DNA of 64,000 nt from Lentisphaeria bacterium (GTDB lineage: Bacteria > Verrucomicrobiota > Lentisphaeria > Victivallales > Victivallaceae), in contig JABLYX010000011.1 in NCBI GenBank assembly GCA_018265615.1, forward strand, positions 43,553 to 107,552. Reading direction: 5' to 3'. Numbering within the stretch: position 1 is the first letter of the stretch; the number at the start of each line of letters is the position of its first letter. The notes beneath the pieces are model-generated. The model searched no databases. It saw nothing but the letters and a program-made list of their open reading frames with translations, and was not told the DNA's origin. This document shows positions 1 to 9,034 of this stretch, one piece after another. The position numbers and the translations under genes are program-made.

Positions 1-502
1 CGGCGACCCGGAAGTAGCCGGAGAAATCGCCTTTCGCGTTGCCGGAGCCGTCGTTCTGCGTCCCTTCGATGAAGAGCATCTTGCGCGACGGATGCTTCGC
101 CGCGGAGCCTTTCATCGACTTCGAGTGCGTCGCGCCGGTCGCGGAGACGTAGAGCTGATAGTTGACGCCGTAATCGGAGAACATCTTGACGATGGAGGCG
201 TCGGTTTTCTCCCGGTTCGTGAGCGGGCAGCGCAGTACGGAGGCGGTCAGGTAGCCGCCGTCCGCCATCGCCTGGCTCCAGACGCGGGCAGAGGCGCCGC
301 CCTGCGACATCGGCGGCAGGTAGTCGCTGTAGTCCCCCATGTAGAACATGACGGTTTTGCCGAGCTGCATCATGCTGCTCGAGCAGCTGCTGACGCGCGC
401 CCGCTCCCGCGCCTGGTTCAACGCCGGCAGCAGCATCGCAGCGAGGATCGCAATGATCGCGATCACCACGAGGAGCTCGATCAGGGTAAACGGTTTCTTC
501 AT
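1..502 (-). CDS. H-X9-DG-type pseudopilin, 3' end outside window
   Basis: Secreted or inner-membrane pseudopilin related to type II secretion (PulG-like) proteins. The protein starts MKKPFTLIELLVVIAII, a prepilin cleavage/methylation site followed by a hydrophobic helix (about residues 5-22), then LLPALNQARERAR, which is typical of the large pseudopilin family of Lentisphaerota and Planctomycetota. The start at 502 has AGGAGA about 10 nt upstream. The frame stays open to the window edge, so the C-terminal H-X9-DG part is not visible. The gene begins 5 nt after the stop of the GntR regulator at 507-1481, so the two are one operon. Family assignment is secure; the substrate or partner is unknown. 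Confidence 0.9.
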   Translation of the reverse strand, partial: MKKPFTLIELLVVIAIIAILAAMLLPALNQARERARVSSCSSSMMQLGKTVMFYMGDYSDYLPPMSQGGASARVWSQAMADGGYLTASVLRCPLTNREKTDASIVKMFSDYGVNYQLYVSATGATHSKSMKGSAAKHPSRKMLFIEGTQNDGSGNAKGDFSGYFRVA

Positions 503-506
503 GGCT

Positions 507-1481
507 TTATCTCTCCTGTGCTTCGAGTATGTTTTCGACCAGCCGGGCGGCGACGGAGGCGATTCCGGTATCCATGTAAAGCGCCTCCAGTGCGCAGAAA
601 TAGCTCAGCTCCAGGTTCCGGTGGAAGACCAGCGTCAGCTCCTCCGGAACCTTCACGCGCGACTCGTAGATCGCCTGGATCGCCCCCAGCACGGCGTTGT
701 CCGGGTAGACGATCAGCGCATCGGGGCGCGGCGTTGCGGAGAGGAAGGCGCGGGCCGCCTGATACCCGATTTCTGCCCAGCTCCGTTTTTCGAGCTCGGC
801 GGGATCCACGTTCCGGATGTTCTTCGGCATGATGCGGACTCCGCATGTTTTCAGCCCCGCGATCAGGAAGCTCTGGCTGCCGCGGGGAAACGCGGCCGGA
901 ACCACCGCGGCGATCCGGCGGCAGCCGCGCCTGTTCAGCACGTCGGCGATGGGGGTGAAGTCGAACAGCAGATCCCGCATCATATTGACTTTGCGGACCG
1001 GCAGATTCAGGAAGAACTTCTTGTCCCGGTCATCCACGTAGATGCCGATGAGCGCCTGGATCCGGTCGGTCAGGATCGCCTGCCGGAGCGTCTCTCGGTC
1101 ATCATAGACCGCATAGGCGATTCCGCGCCTGCGCAGTTCGGCGCAGACCAGCTGCTGCAGCACGGTGTAGAACGAGAGGTCGCGGTTCGGCAGGTAGCGT
1201 GCGCAGGAGTAGATGCCGACCCGGGAGATCCGCGTCCCCGCCGGGGCGATGAACATGCCGCGCCCCTGCTGCTTGGTCAGCAGCCCCCAGTCCACCAGCG
1301 CATCCGTGGCCAGCTTGACGGAGAAGAAGTTGATGCCGAGCTCCTTCGACAGCGTCCGCAGCGGCGGGAGCGCCTCGCCGGGACGCAGTGCGCCGCTCTC
1401 GATCCGGCTCTTCAGGAAACAGGCGAGCTCCTGGTGGATGCTGCCGCTCCCTGTGTGCCGGAACTCTCGAAAGATGTCCAT
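507..1481 (-). CDS. GntR-family regulator with LacI-like sensor domain
   Basis: Predicted 324-residue cytoplasmic regulator. Residues about 12-75 form a GntR winged helix (IHQELACFLKSRIESGALRPGE, then LRTLSKELGINFFSVKLATDAL and a GRGMFIA wing). Residues about 85-320 resemble a periplasmic-binding-protein/LacI sugar-sensor fold (DALIVYPDNAVLGAIQAIYE near the end). It heads an operon with the pseudopilin at 1-502 and is divergent from a second GntR gene at 1748. A consensus promoter at 1522-1550 reads into it, and AGAGAA precedes the ATG. The ligand is unknown; by context it is probably an oligosaccharide. Confidence 0.85.
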   Translation of the reverse strand: MDIFREFRHTGSGSIHQELACFLKSRIESGALRPGEALPPLRTLSKELGINFFSVKLATDALVDWGLLTKQQGRGMFIAPAGTRISRVGIYSCARYLPNRDLSFYTVLQQLVCAELRRRGIAYAVYDDRETLRQAILTDRIQALIGIYVDDRDKKFFLNLPVRKVNMMRDLLFDFTPIADVLNRRGCRRIAAVVPAAFPRGSQSFLIAGLKTCGVRIMPKNIRNVDPAELEKRSWAEIGYQAARAFLSATPRPDALIVYPDNAVLGAIQAIYESRVKVPEELTLVFHRNLELSYFCALEALYMDTGIASVAARLVENILEAQER

Positions 1482-1521
1482 GTTTCATTTCTCTTTTAAA
1501 ATCTATATCAGTTATATCAAT

Positions 1522-1550
1522 ATTATAGCTGAAACCATCGTGAATGTCAA
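1522..1550 (-). promoter_or_regulatory. Sigma70-type promoter of GntR gene 507-1481
   Basis: On the minus strand, TTGACA (1550-1545), 17 nt, then TATAAT (1527-1522). Both hexamers match the consensus exactly. The first ten bases, TTGACATTCA, are identical at two other GntR promoters in the window (1676 and 27098). A direct repeat TGATATA lies just downstream and could be an operator. Confidence 0.75.
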
Positions 1551-1675
1551 TGGCGGCGATGAAAATAATCCGAAAATATTCCGTCCGGAGCCGTTTTCGC
1601 CCGATATTCGCCGGAGAGCGTTTCCTTTTATCGGCCGCCACTCTTTACGATGTTAACATTTTTTTATTTTCACTC

Positions 1676-1704
1676 TTGACATTCATCTGTAAATATAGTA
1701 TAAT
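1676..1704 (+). promoter_or_regulatory. Sigma70-type promoter of GntR gene 1748-2800
   Basis: TTGACA at 1676-1681, a 17-nt spacer and TATAAT at 1699-1704. It drives the regulator starting at 1748 with a leader of about 37 nt. It is divergent from the promoter at 1522-1550; both lie in the AT-rich 266-bp region between the two regulators. Confidence 0.75.
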
Positions 1705-1747
1705 ATAACCAAAGCAATATTCACACTCTTTACATTATTTTTTTATC

Positions 1748-2800
1748 ATGAGCATTCGGTACGCGATCACGGAACATTTCCGCAAGGCGATCATCACCGG
1801 GGAATATCCCGGGGGATGTATGCTGCCGTCGACCCAGAAAATCGCCGATGATTTCAACACAAAACCGGCGAATGTCCAGCGGGCGCTCGCGCTGCTGGTC
1901 AAGGAGGGGCTGATCATTCGCGAACAGGGGATCGGCACCAGGGTTTGCGGTAAATCGGATGAGTTGCGCTCCATCGCGATTTATCTCAACAGGCGGCACA
2001 TGGAAGCGATGAATCATTACCGGCAATATTACTGGTCGCAGCTCTGCCGCAGGTTCAAGGAACGGAACATCGATTACCGGGTTGTCGTGGAGGATGAGAA
2101 CGGCAACGGCTTCAGGGTGCTGGAAAACCTTGCGGAAAACGGCGAAATCCAGGCGATCAGCTATCTTGAACTGGAGCCGGAGGAAATCAAGCGTCTCCTG
2201 CGGTTGCCGGTCGCCGTCGCCGGACTCTCCTCGACGCCGCTCGGTTCGCATATCTGCCTGGACTGCCGCACCATCCTGAAGCCGCTGATTCCCGAGCTCG
2301 CGGCGCACGGCTGCCGCAGCCTCGCCATCATTTCGCCTCTCTTCACCCGCGAATTCCTGACCCGGCAGGGGCCGAATTCCTTCGGCAAAAGCAATCTGAC
2401 CCGGCTGGAAAAGATGGGGATCGAATTGAACTGGAAACTGCTTCAGGAGCGCTCCATATACGAACTGTTTCCGGATAAGCTCGCGCAGTTCGGCTACCGG
2501 ATGTTTCACCGGTTGATGGAGCTGCCGGAGAGACCGGACGCCCTGCTGGCCTATCCCGACCAGATCCTGCCCGGCATCCTTGCCGCGGCTTATGAGCGCG
2601 GGATCGATCTCGGCGGAGAGTTCCGCCTGATCGCCGCCCACCGCAACCGGGAGCTGCCGGAGCTGTTTCCTGTGAAATCGCTCTGGCTCGAGGTCAGCCT
2701 CAATGAGCTGGTCGCCGGCAGCGTCGAGCTTCTCTTCAACGTCTTTCACCGGACGGGGCCGCAGGATATTCTGATCGGACACCGCCTGTGCCATTCCTGA
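1748..2800 (+). CDS. GntR-family regulator with sensor domain
   Basis: 350 residues. An N-terminal GntR winged helix (about 1-68: YAITEHFRKAIITGEYPGG, STQKIADDFNTKPANVQRALALL, EQGIGTRV) is followed by a LacI-like ligand-binding region (RPDALLAYPDQILPGILAAAYERG near residues 262-285). No clear Shine-Dalgarno sequence lies before the ATG, but a perfect promoter is 44 nt upstream. A pseudopilin and a glycosidase follow on the same strand. The regulator probably controls that cluster and itself in response to a sugar; this is inferred from gene order. Confidence 0.85.
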   Translation: MSIRYAITEHFRKAIITGEYPGGCMLPSTQKIADDFNTKPANVQRALALLVKEGLIIREQGIGTRVCGKSDELRSIAIYLNRRHMEAMNHYRQYYWSQLCRRFKERNIDYRVVVEDENGNGFRVLENLAENGEIQAISYLELEPEEIKRLLRLPVAVAGLSSTPLGSHICLDCRTILKPLIPELAAHGCRSLAIISPLFTREFLTRQGPNSFGKSNLTRLEKMGIELNWKLLQERSIYELFPDKLAQFGYRMFHRLMELPERPDALLAYPDQILPGILAAAYERGIDLGGEFRLIAAHRNRELPELFPVKSLWLEVSLNELVAGSVELLFNVFHRTGPQDILIGHRLCHS

Positions 2801-2838
2801 ACGAAAAACCACACCGCCTGACCCAAGGAGTTTTTGCG

Positions 2839-3591
<753 letters not shown>

Positions 3592-3641
3592 CACATTTCA
3601 TGGAGCCGGCAACGATAACGATTCCGGACAGGAGATGAATC

Positions 3642-5501
3642 ATGAAAATTAAGATGGTATGCCTGGCGGCGATTCTGGCCGCCGGAACCGCCGCGGCGGC
3701 CGCCGCGACCGACGATCCCTACGGCGTCTGCGCCCACGTCAGCCGCTCGGAGCTCAAGATCGCGCCGCAGGAGTTCGACCGGATGCGCGAAGCCGGGGTC
3801 AACTGGGTGCGCACGGATTTCGACTGGAACGGTGTTGAAAAAAGCAGGGGCGAATGGAACTACGCCCATCTCGACCGGCTCACCGGGCTCGCGAAAGAAG
3901 AGGGAATGAACATCCTGCCGATCCTCGACTACGATGTCGCCTGGGCGCGCCCTGCGTGGAAGAACCTCGACGCCTGGGGGGAGTATGTCCGGCGCACGGT
4001 GGGCCGCTACTCCGGCACACTGCGCTATTGGGAGGTCTGGAACGAGCCGAACCACGAACGCTTCTGGCGCGACAAGCCGGACGGCGCGAACTACGTGCCG
4101 CTCCTGAAACGCGCCTGGGAGGAGATCAGGAAGATCGATCCCGAACTCACCGTGCTCTACGGCGGAACCGCCGGTGTGCCGCTCTCCTATATCGAAAAAT
4201 CCTACGCGGCCGGGGCCGGGGAGTATTTCGACGTCATGAACATCCACCCCTATCACTGGCAGGGAGTTCCGGAGCAGATGATCGCCGATTTCCGGGAAGT
4301 CAGGAAGCTGATGAAGAAATACCGCATCGACAAGCCGATCTGGGTCACCGAAGCCGGCTGGTCGACCGCCCGGGCTCCCGGGTTCTTCCGCCGGGTGCTC
4401 CCCGCCGTCTTCCGCCGCGCCGGAATCGACCCCGCGAAATCAAAGGCCGCGCTGGTCAGCGACCCGGAAAACGGGTTTGCCGGAGCGCACTTTTTCGATC
4501 CGGAACTCAACCTCCCCGGCTTCCGTTCCGTCGAAACCGTCAGCCTCGCCCGGCTTAAGAGCATTGATCCCGCTGAATACCGGGTGCTGGTTCCGTCGCT
4601 CGGAGAGGAGTTTCCCGCCGCGTACATAAACGATCTGGTGGAATATGTCAGGAAAGGCGGCACACTGCTGCTTCCCTCCGGATTGCCCTTTTACTACGAC
4701 ATCCGCCCCGACGGGAAGAAAACGCAGCTCAACGCGCGCCTCCTGCCGCGGTTTCATATCGGCTGGGATGCGTGGTGGACGGCCGAAGGCGTGCCGAAGC
4801 GGGAGGCGTACCAGCGGCCCGCTCCGGAATTCGCCGAACAGTTCGAGGTCGAATTCAAGCCGGCCGGTCGCTTTCTGCATGGCCGCAACCTCAAGCCGGG
4901 CGACGAGTTCATCCCGGTCATCGAAGCCGGAACCGATTCCTGGAAAGGTGCGACGGCGGCGCTTTACAAGCTCAACAGCGACCTCAAGGGAAACATCATC
5001 GTCTGCACGGCGGTCTCCGCTTTCGAAACCGTTTCCGAAGCCCGCCAGGCGGAGCTGCTGCCGCGCACGTACCTCATCGCCATGGCGCACGGCGTCGAGC
5101 GGATTTTCTGGTATAATTTCCGCTCCGCCGAGTGGGCTCCCGGAGAACGCGAAGCGCACTTCGGCATCGTCCGGAAGGATCTTGAGCCGAAGCCCTCCTT
5201 CCTTGCGCTGAAAACGCTTACGGGGCTCTGCCCCTCCGGCTCCACGACGCCGTCGATCCGCCGGGCGGGCGACGTCTTTCTCTCCGGCTGGACCCGCCCG
5301 GACGGCGTGAAGGTCTGGGCGCTCTGGAGTTCGCTTCGCGAACACTCCGTCCGGCTCGGCGTCTCCGGAACGGTCGCCGAAGCCCGGAACCACCTCGGCG
5401 AACGCCTGCCGGTTCCGGACGCCCGGTGTTCCGTTTCCCCGTCGGTCACCTATCTCGTCGGCCCCGAAGATATCTCGTTCGAGGCCCCGGATCAGGAATA
5501 A
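3642..5501 (+). CDS. Secreted clan GH-A glycoside hydrolase (GH39/GH5-like)
   Basis: 619 residues. A Sec signal peptide (MKIKMVCLAAILAAGTAAAAAA) precedes a TIM barrel over about residues 25-250. The acid/base is Glu135 in WEVWNEPN and the nucleophile is Glu237 in WVTEAGW, the two motifs that define clan GH-A. Residues about 250-600 include a region resembling a glutamine amidotransferase-like accessory fold and a C-terminal beta domain. AGGAGA precedes the ATG. It is the third gene of the regulator/pseudopilin/glycosidase cluster. It probably hydrolyses a plant or host polysaccharide outside the cytoplasm; substrate and exact GH family are not determined. Confidence 0.85.
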   Translation: MKIKMVCLAAILAAGTAAAAAATDDPYGVCAHVSRSELKIAPQEFDRMREAGVNWVRTDFDWNGVEKSRGEWNYAHLDRLTGLAKEEGMNILPILDYDVAWARPAWKNLDAWGEYVRRTVGRYSGTLRYWEVWNEPNHERFWRDKPDGANYVPLLKRAWEEIRKIDPELTVLYGGTAGVPLSYIEKSYAAGAGEYFDVMNIHPYHWQGVPEQMIADFREVRKLMKKYRIDKPIWVTEAGWSTARAPGFFRRVLPAVFRRAGIDPAKSKAALVSDPENGFAGAHFFDPELNLPGFRSVETVSLARLKSIDPAEYRVLVPSLGEEFPAAYINDLVEYVRKGGTLLLPSGLPFYYDIRPDGKKTQLNARLLPRFHIGWDAWWTAEGVPKREAYQRPAPEFAEQFEVEFKPAGRFLHGRNLKPGDEFIPVIEAGTDSWKGATAALYKLNSDLKGNIIVCTAVSAFETVSEARQAELLPRTYLIAMAHGVERIFWYNFRSAEWAPGEREAHFGIVRKDLEPKPSFLALKTLTGLCPSGSTTPSIRRAGDVFLSGWTRPDGVKVWALWSSLREHSVRLGVSGTVAEARNHLGERLPVPDARCSVSPSVTYLVGPEDISFEAPDQE

Positions 5502-5551
5502 CGGCTGAAAAACAGGCGCACGATTCACGGGCCGCACAGGCGGTCCCGCAC

Positions 5552-5579
5552 TTGACATCCCCCGGAGAGGCGGTATATT
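5552..5579 (+). promoter_or_regulatory. Promoter of ADP-ribosylglycohydrolase gene
   Basis: TTGACA at 5552-5557, a 16-nt spacer and TATATT at 5574-5579. Transcription would start almost at the AGGAGGAG ribosome-binding site (5585-5592), giving a very short leader. Confidence 0.65.
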
Positions 5580-5600
5580 GTAGCAGGAGGAGAGCGACTC

Positions 5601-6668
5601 ATGGATTACGATATCGAACCGAGAGTGACCGGCCTGCTGCTCGGCACCGCCGCCGGGGATTCACTCGGACTGCCGGGCGAGCATATGAGCCGGAGGCGCT
5701 GGAAACGGCGTTTCCCGGGGCCGCTGCGCCAACGCTTCCTCTTCGGGCGCGGCATGATCAGCGACGACACCGAGCATACGGTCATGGTGGCGCAGGCGGT
5801 GCTCTCCTCCGGCGGGGATCCGGAGAGTTTTCTGCTCTCCTTCAGCTGGCGGCTGCGCTATTGGCTTTTCTTCTTTCCGGCCGGGTGCGGCTGGGCGACG
5901 CTGCGCTCCATTCTGCGGCTGTGGTTCGGCGTTTCGTACCGTGAGAGCGGCGTGATGTCGGCGGGGAACGGCGCTGCGATGCGGAGCGCCGTTTTCGGCG
6001 TGCTGTTCCCGGACCCGATCGAGCGGCGGGAGTTCGTGCGGCTGGCGGCGCGGGTCACGCACCGCGACGCGAGGGCGTTCACCGGCTCGCTCGCCGTGGC
6101 GGAGATGGCGGCGCTGTCGCTTCTGATCCCCGTCGGGCGCAGGCCGGAGATCGACGAGGTCTGCACCCGGCTGCGCGTATTGGTCTCCGACGAGCCGGAG
6201 TGGATTGCGCTCGTGGACCGCATGGAGAGCGGCTGGAGAAACGGGATGACGGTCGCGCAGTTCGCGGAGTCGCTCGGACTCGGATCCGGCGTCTCCGGTT
6301 TCGTCTACCACACGGTCCCCGTCGCGATTTTCGGCTGGTTCACCCACTACGGCGATGTGGCCGCGACGCTGGATTCCGTCGTCAAATGCGGCGGGGACAC
6401 CGATTCGGCCGGGGCGATTGCGGGCGCGCTTGCGGGAGCCGCCGCCGGGGCCGGCGGGATTCCGCCGGAGTACCTCGACCGCCTGTTCGAGTTCCCGTAC
6501 TCCGTGCAGTTTCTGCGCAGGCTCGGAACGCAGCTGACCCGCTTTTCGAAAGGGGTCCCGGCGACGGTGGTTCCGGCCGCCTACTGGGCGATCCCGTTCC
6601 GGAATCTGCTCTTCACCGGCACGGTGTTCGCGCATGTGCTCGGGCGGCTGCTGATCTTCTGGAAATAA
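5601..6668 (+). CDS. ADP-ribosylglycohydrolase family protein
   Basis: 355 residues. Predicted to remove ADP-ribose from proteins or small molecules (DraG/ARH family, binuclear Mg). The metal-binding motifs are present: GTAAGDSLG (about 15-23), SDDTEHT (about 54-60), GNGAAMRSAVFG in the middle, and GGDTDSAGAIAGALAG with Asp266 and Asp268. A hydrophobic stretch near residues 84-95 and another at the C-terminus (LLFTGTVFAHVLGRLLIF) are unusual for a soluble hydrolase and may anchor it to the membrane. It has its own promoter and a strong AGGAGGAG. It is convergent with the AraC gene. No nitrogenase or ADP-ribosyltransferase gene is visible nearby, so the target is unknown. Confidence 0.87.
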   Translation: MDYDIEPRVTGLLLGTAAGDSLGLPGEHMSRRRWKRRFPGPLRQRFLFGRGMISDDTEHTVMVAQAVLSSGGDPESFLLSFSWRLRYWLFFFPAGCGWATLRSILRLWFGVSYRESGVMSAGNGAAMRSAVFGVLFPDPIERREFVRLAARVTHRDARAFTGSLAVAEMAALSLLIPVGRRPEIDEVCTRLRVLVSDEPEWIALVDRMESGWRNGMTVAQFAESLGLGSGVSGFVYHTVPVAIFGWFTHYGDVAATLDSVVKCGGDTDSAGAIAGALAGAAAGAGGIPPEYLDRLFEFPYSVQFLRRLGTQLTRFSKGVPATVVPAAYWAIPFRNLLFTGTVFAHVLGRLLIFWK

Positions 6669-6707
6669 GAGCTGATTCAGGGAGAAGCTCCGGAATGCGT
6701 TTCATCC

Positions 6708-7556
6708 TCAGGTTTCCTGCGGCCGTTCACCGCGCGGCGGGCCCGGTTCCCGCGAATTGCGCCATCCGGAGGGCGAAAGCCCGGTGCGTTTGCGGAAAAA
6801 GCGGCTGAAGGCGTAGATCGTGTCATACCCGCAGGAACGGGCGATTTCCGTGATCGGGAGCGGGGTATCTTCGAGAAGGCGCCTGGCGGCATTGAGGCGG
6901 CGTTCCGCGAGGTAATCCCCGAGGGAAAGCCCGAGCTCCTCGCGGAACCTGCGGCGGAAGTGGCTGGCGGAGAGCCCGGCTTCCGCCGCCAGCTCCTTGA
7001 TCGAAAGCGGCAGCTCGAGCGCCTGGTTGATCCGGTTCAGCGCCTGCCTGACGGGGCGGGAGAGGGGCGGGACGTTCTGCCTGACGGGGTGGCGGGAGAG
7101 TTCGCGCAGCAGGAGCACAAGCTCGAAGATTGCGCGCAGGGTGTCCCCGGCGAGATATGCTTCGACGAGCCGTTCTGCGATCCGCTGCGACTCTTCGCCG
7201 GCCTCCATGACCGGCTCTGCGGGCAGGTAGAACGCCTCCTCCGGGGCCTCGAATGAAACGATGAGCCGGTCGTACCGTTCGCGGGTTTCGGGGACGCTGC
7301 GCCGGAGGTACGGCTTTACGAGGAGCGCATGGCCGGAGTCGAGCCCGATGCGGCTGCCGCTGACGATATACTCCATCGGCAGCGCGGGGAGGATCAGCAT
7401 GTGGCGCGTGCTGATGATCGTGCGTTCATGCGGGTAGTCGTGCCAGTAGAGCAGGAGGCTCGACGGCAGGCGGATGTCGTCCCCGGCCGCGAGCCCGCGG
7501 AAATAACTCTCCGGCTCCGGCAGTCTCCGCGCTTTTTCGATCAGGCTCTCTTTCAT
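6708..7556 (-). CDS. AraC-family transcriptional regulator
   Basis: 282 residues. An N-terminal cupin-like sensing region (about 1-170) is followed by a C-terminal double helix-turn-helix (about 185-282) with the AraC signatures LSIKELAAEAGLSASHFRRRFRE and ITEIARSCGYDTIYAFSRFFRKRTG. The ATG at 7556 is preferred over an in-frame codon at 7724, since the longer form would extend over the promoter of the divergent GH13 gene. Tandem GATAATCAC half-sites 21 bp apart lie at 7560-7589. Divergent pairing suggests it activates the GH13 gene in response to an alpha-glucan sugar; this is inferred. Confidence 0.88.
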   Translation of the reverse strand: MKESLIEKARRLPEPESYFRGLAAGDDIRLPSSLLLYWHDYPHERTIISTRHMLILPALPMEYIVSGSRIGLDSGHALLVKPYLRRSVPETRERYDRLIVSFEAPEEAFYLPAEPVMEAGEESQRIAERLVEAYLAGDTLRAIFELVLLLRELSRHPVRQNVPPLSRPVRQALNRINQALELPLSIKELAAEAGLSASHFRRRFREELGLSLGDYLAERRLNAARRLLEDTPLPITEIARSCGYDTIYAFSRFFRKRTGLSPSGWRNSREPGPPRGERPQET

Positions 7557-7559
7557 GCG

Positions 7560-7589
7560 GATAATCACATCGGTTAAAAAGATAATCAC
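7560..7589. promoter_or_regulatory. Tandem AraC-type operator half-sites
   Basis: GATAATCAC occurs at 7560-7568 and again at 7581-7589, two helical turns apart, as expected for one AraC-family protein or dimer binding direct repeats. The second copy ends 8 nt before the proposed -35 of the GH13 gene, the usual place for an activator. Confidence 0.6.
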
Positions 7590-7597
7590 TCCGGCCA

Positions 7598-7626
7598 TTG
7601 TCGTTTTGAGCAGAAAACGGTATACT
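7598..7626 (+). promoter_or_regulatory. Promoter of GH13 gene
   Basis: TTGTCG at 7598-7603, 17 nt, TATACT at 7621-7626. The poor -35 fits dependence on an activator bound at the adjacent half-sites. A second overlapping TATACT starts at 7626. Confidence 0.5.
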
Positions 7627-7671
7627 ATACTGCAGCCGGACGGAATGTCAAACACAGGAAAGGATAAAACG

Positions 7672-9000
7672 ATGTCGGATCTTGCTGCGAAGAGGGCTCC
7701 CGGATTTCTGAAAAACTCGGTCATCTACCAGATCAGTTTGCGGGCGTTCACGCTCGACGGTACGCTGAGGGCGGCGGAGCGGCTGCTGCCGCATATCGCG
7801 TCGCTCGGCGTCGATATCGTCTACCTCTGCCCGTTCGTCCTGGCCGACGACGATCCGCGCGAGGAGTTCTGGAGCGACCGCCAGAGGAAATCCGGGCTCG
7901 GCAACCCGAAGAACATGTACCGCGTGAAGGATTACTATGCCGTCGATCCGGAGTACGGGACGGAGGACGACCTGAAGTCGTTCGTCCGGACCGCGCACGC
8001 GAACAATCTGCGCGTGCTGCCGGACCTCGTCTATTACCATTGCGGACCGGCGGCGGCCTTTATCGGCGGGCATCCCGACTTTGTGGTCCGCGACGGAAAC
8101 GGTGCGGTGAAGAACGGCCGCTGGCATTTCCCCGAGCTGAATTTCAACTCTTCCGCGCTGCGCGAATACCTGTGGAAGAATATGGAGTATTTCGTGCGGG
8201 AGTTCGACGTCGACGGCTACCGCTGCGACGTGTCGAACGCGGTTCCGCTCGATTTCTGGGAAGAGGGGCGGCGGCGCATCGACGCGCTCAAGCCGGGCCT
8301 CGTCATGCTGGCCGAGAGTTTCGGCGGCGTTCCCGGAGAGCAGCGTGCGGCGTTCGACATGCAGTACTGCGGGCTTCATCACGTCGTGAACGGCGTGCTG
8401 GCCGGGGAGAAACCGGCCTCCGAGCTGCGCCGGGAGCTGGAGGCGCAGGCCGCCGCGGGACTCGCGGGGGCGCGTTTTCTCCGCAGCACGGACAATCACG
8501 ACGTCGCGAACGACCAGTACGACGGGCGGCTCGAGAAGCGGAATCCGGCCGGGGCCGAGGCCGCGCTGGCGCTCTGTTTCATGCTCGACGGCATCCCGTT
8601 CCTGTATAACGGGCAGGAGATTGCCGACGCGCGCCGCCACAGCATTTTCGGCAACCGCTTTTACGGGAAAAACCTCGTTGTCGACTGGTCGAACGCAGTC
8701 ACTCCGGCGGGGAAGCACCGTATGGAGTTCGTGCGGAAAATGATCGAATTGCGGCGCAGGATTCCGGCGCTGACGGAGGGGCGGGTCGTCTGGATCGACA
8801 ACCCGCATCCGGACTCTTTGCTCATGTTCCGGCGCGAAAGCGACGGGGAAACGATTACTGTCACCGTGAATTTCGGTGCGGAACCGCACACGGTTCCGGC
8901 GGCGGGGAAAACCGTTCTCGCAAGCGGCGGGAACGCGGTGCTGGACGAAGGGGGCACGGCGGAGCTTCCGGCTTACGGATATTTGGTTTTCCGCGCTTGA
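7672..9000 (+). CDS. GH13 alpha-amylase family glycosidase
   Basis: 442 residues, no signal peptide, so probably cytoplasmic. The (beta/alpha)8 barrel starts at VIYQISLRAF. Conserved GH13 regions are seen: DLVYYH (region I), GYRCDVSN with nucleophile Asp186, AESFG with acid/base Glu215, and STDNHD with Asp277. A C-terminal beta domain ends with LPAYGYLVFRA. The ATG at 7672 follows AGGAAAGG; an in-frame start at 7555 would begin within the control region. It likely acts on maltodextrins or short alpha-glucans. It is regulated together with, and probably by, the divergent AraC protein. Confidence 0.88.
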   Translation: MSDLAAKRAPGFLKNSVIYQISLRAFTLDGTLRAAERLLPHIASLGVDIVYLCPFVLADDDPREEFWSDRQRKSGLGNPKNMYRVKDYYAVDPEYGTEDDLKSFVRTAHANNLRVLPDLVYYHCGPAAAFIGGHPDFVVRDGNGAVKNGRWHFPELNFNSSALREYLWKNMEYFVREFDVDGYRCDVSNAVPLDFWEEGRRRIDALKPGLVMLAESFGGVPGEQRAAFDMQYCGLHHVVNGVLAGEKPASELRRELEAQAAAGLAGARFLRSTDNHDVANDQYDGRLEKRNPAGAEAALALCFMLDGIPFLYNGQEIADARRHSIFGNRFYGKNLVVDWSNAVTPAGKHRMEFVRKMIELRRRIPALTEGRVVWIDNPHPDSLLMFRRESDGETITVTVNFGAEPHTVPAAGKTVLASGGNAVLDEGGTAELPAYGYLVFRA

Positions 9001-9024
9001 TTTCCATTTCCTGCGGCGTATATT
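8997..9024 (+). promoter_or_regulatory. Promoter of radical SAM gene
   Basis: TTGATT at 8997-9002, 16 nt, TATATT at 9019-9024. Predicted transcription start near 9031, only a few nt before the ATG at 9035, which lacks a Shine-Dalgarno sequence. The mRNA may be leaderless. Confidence 0.5.
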
Positions 9025-9034
9025 ACCCGGTATC

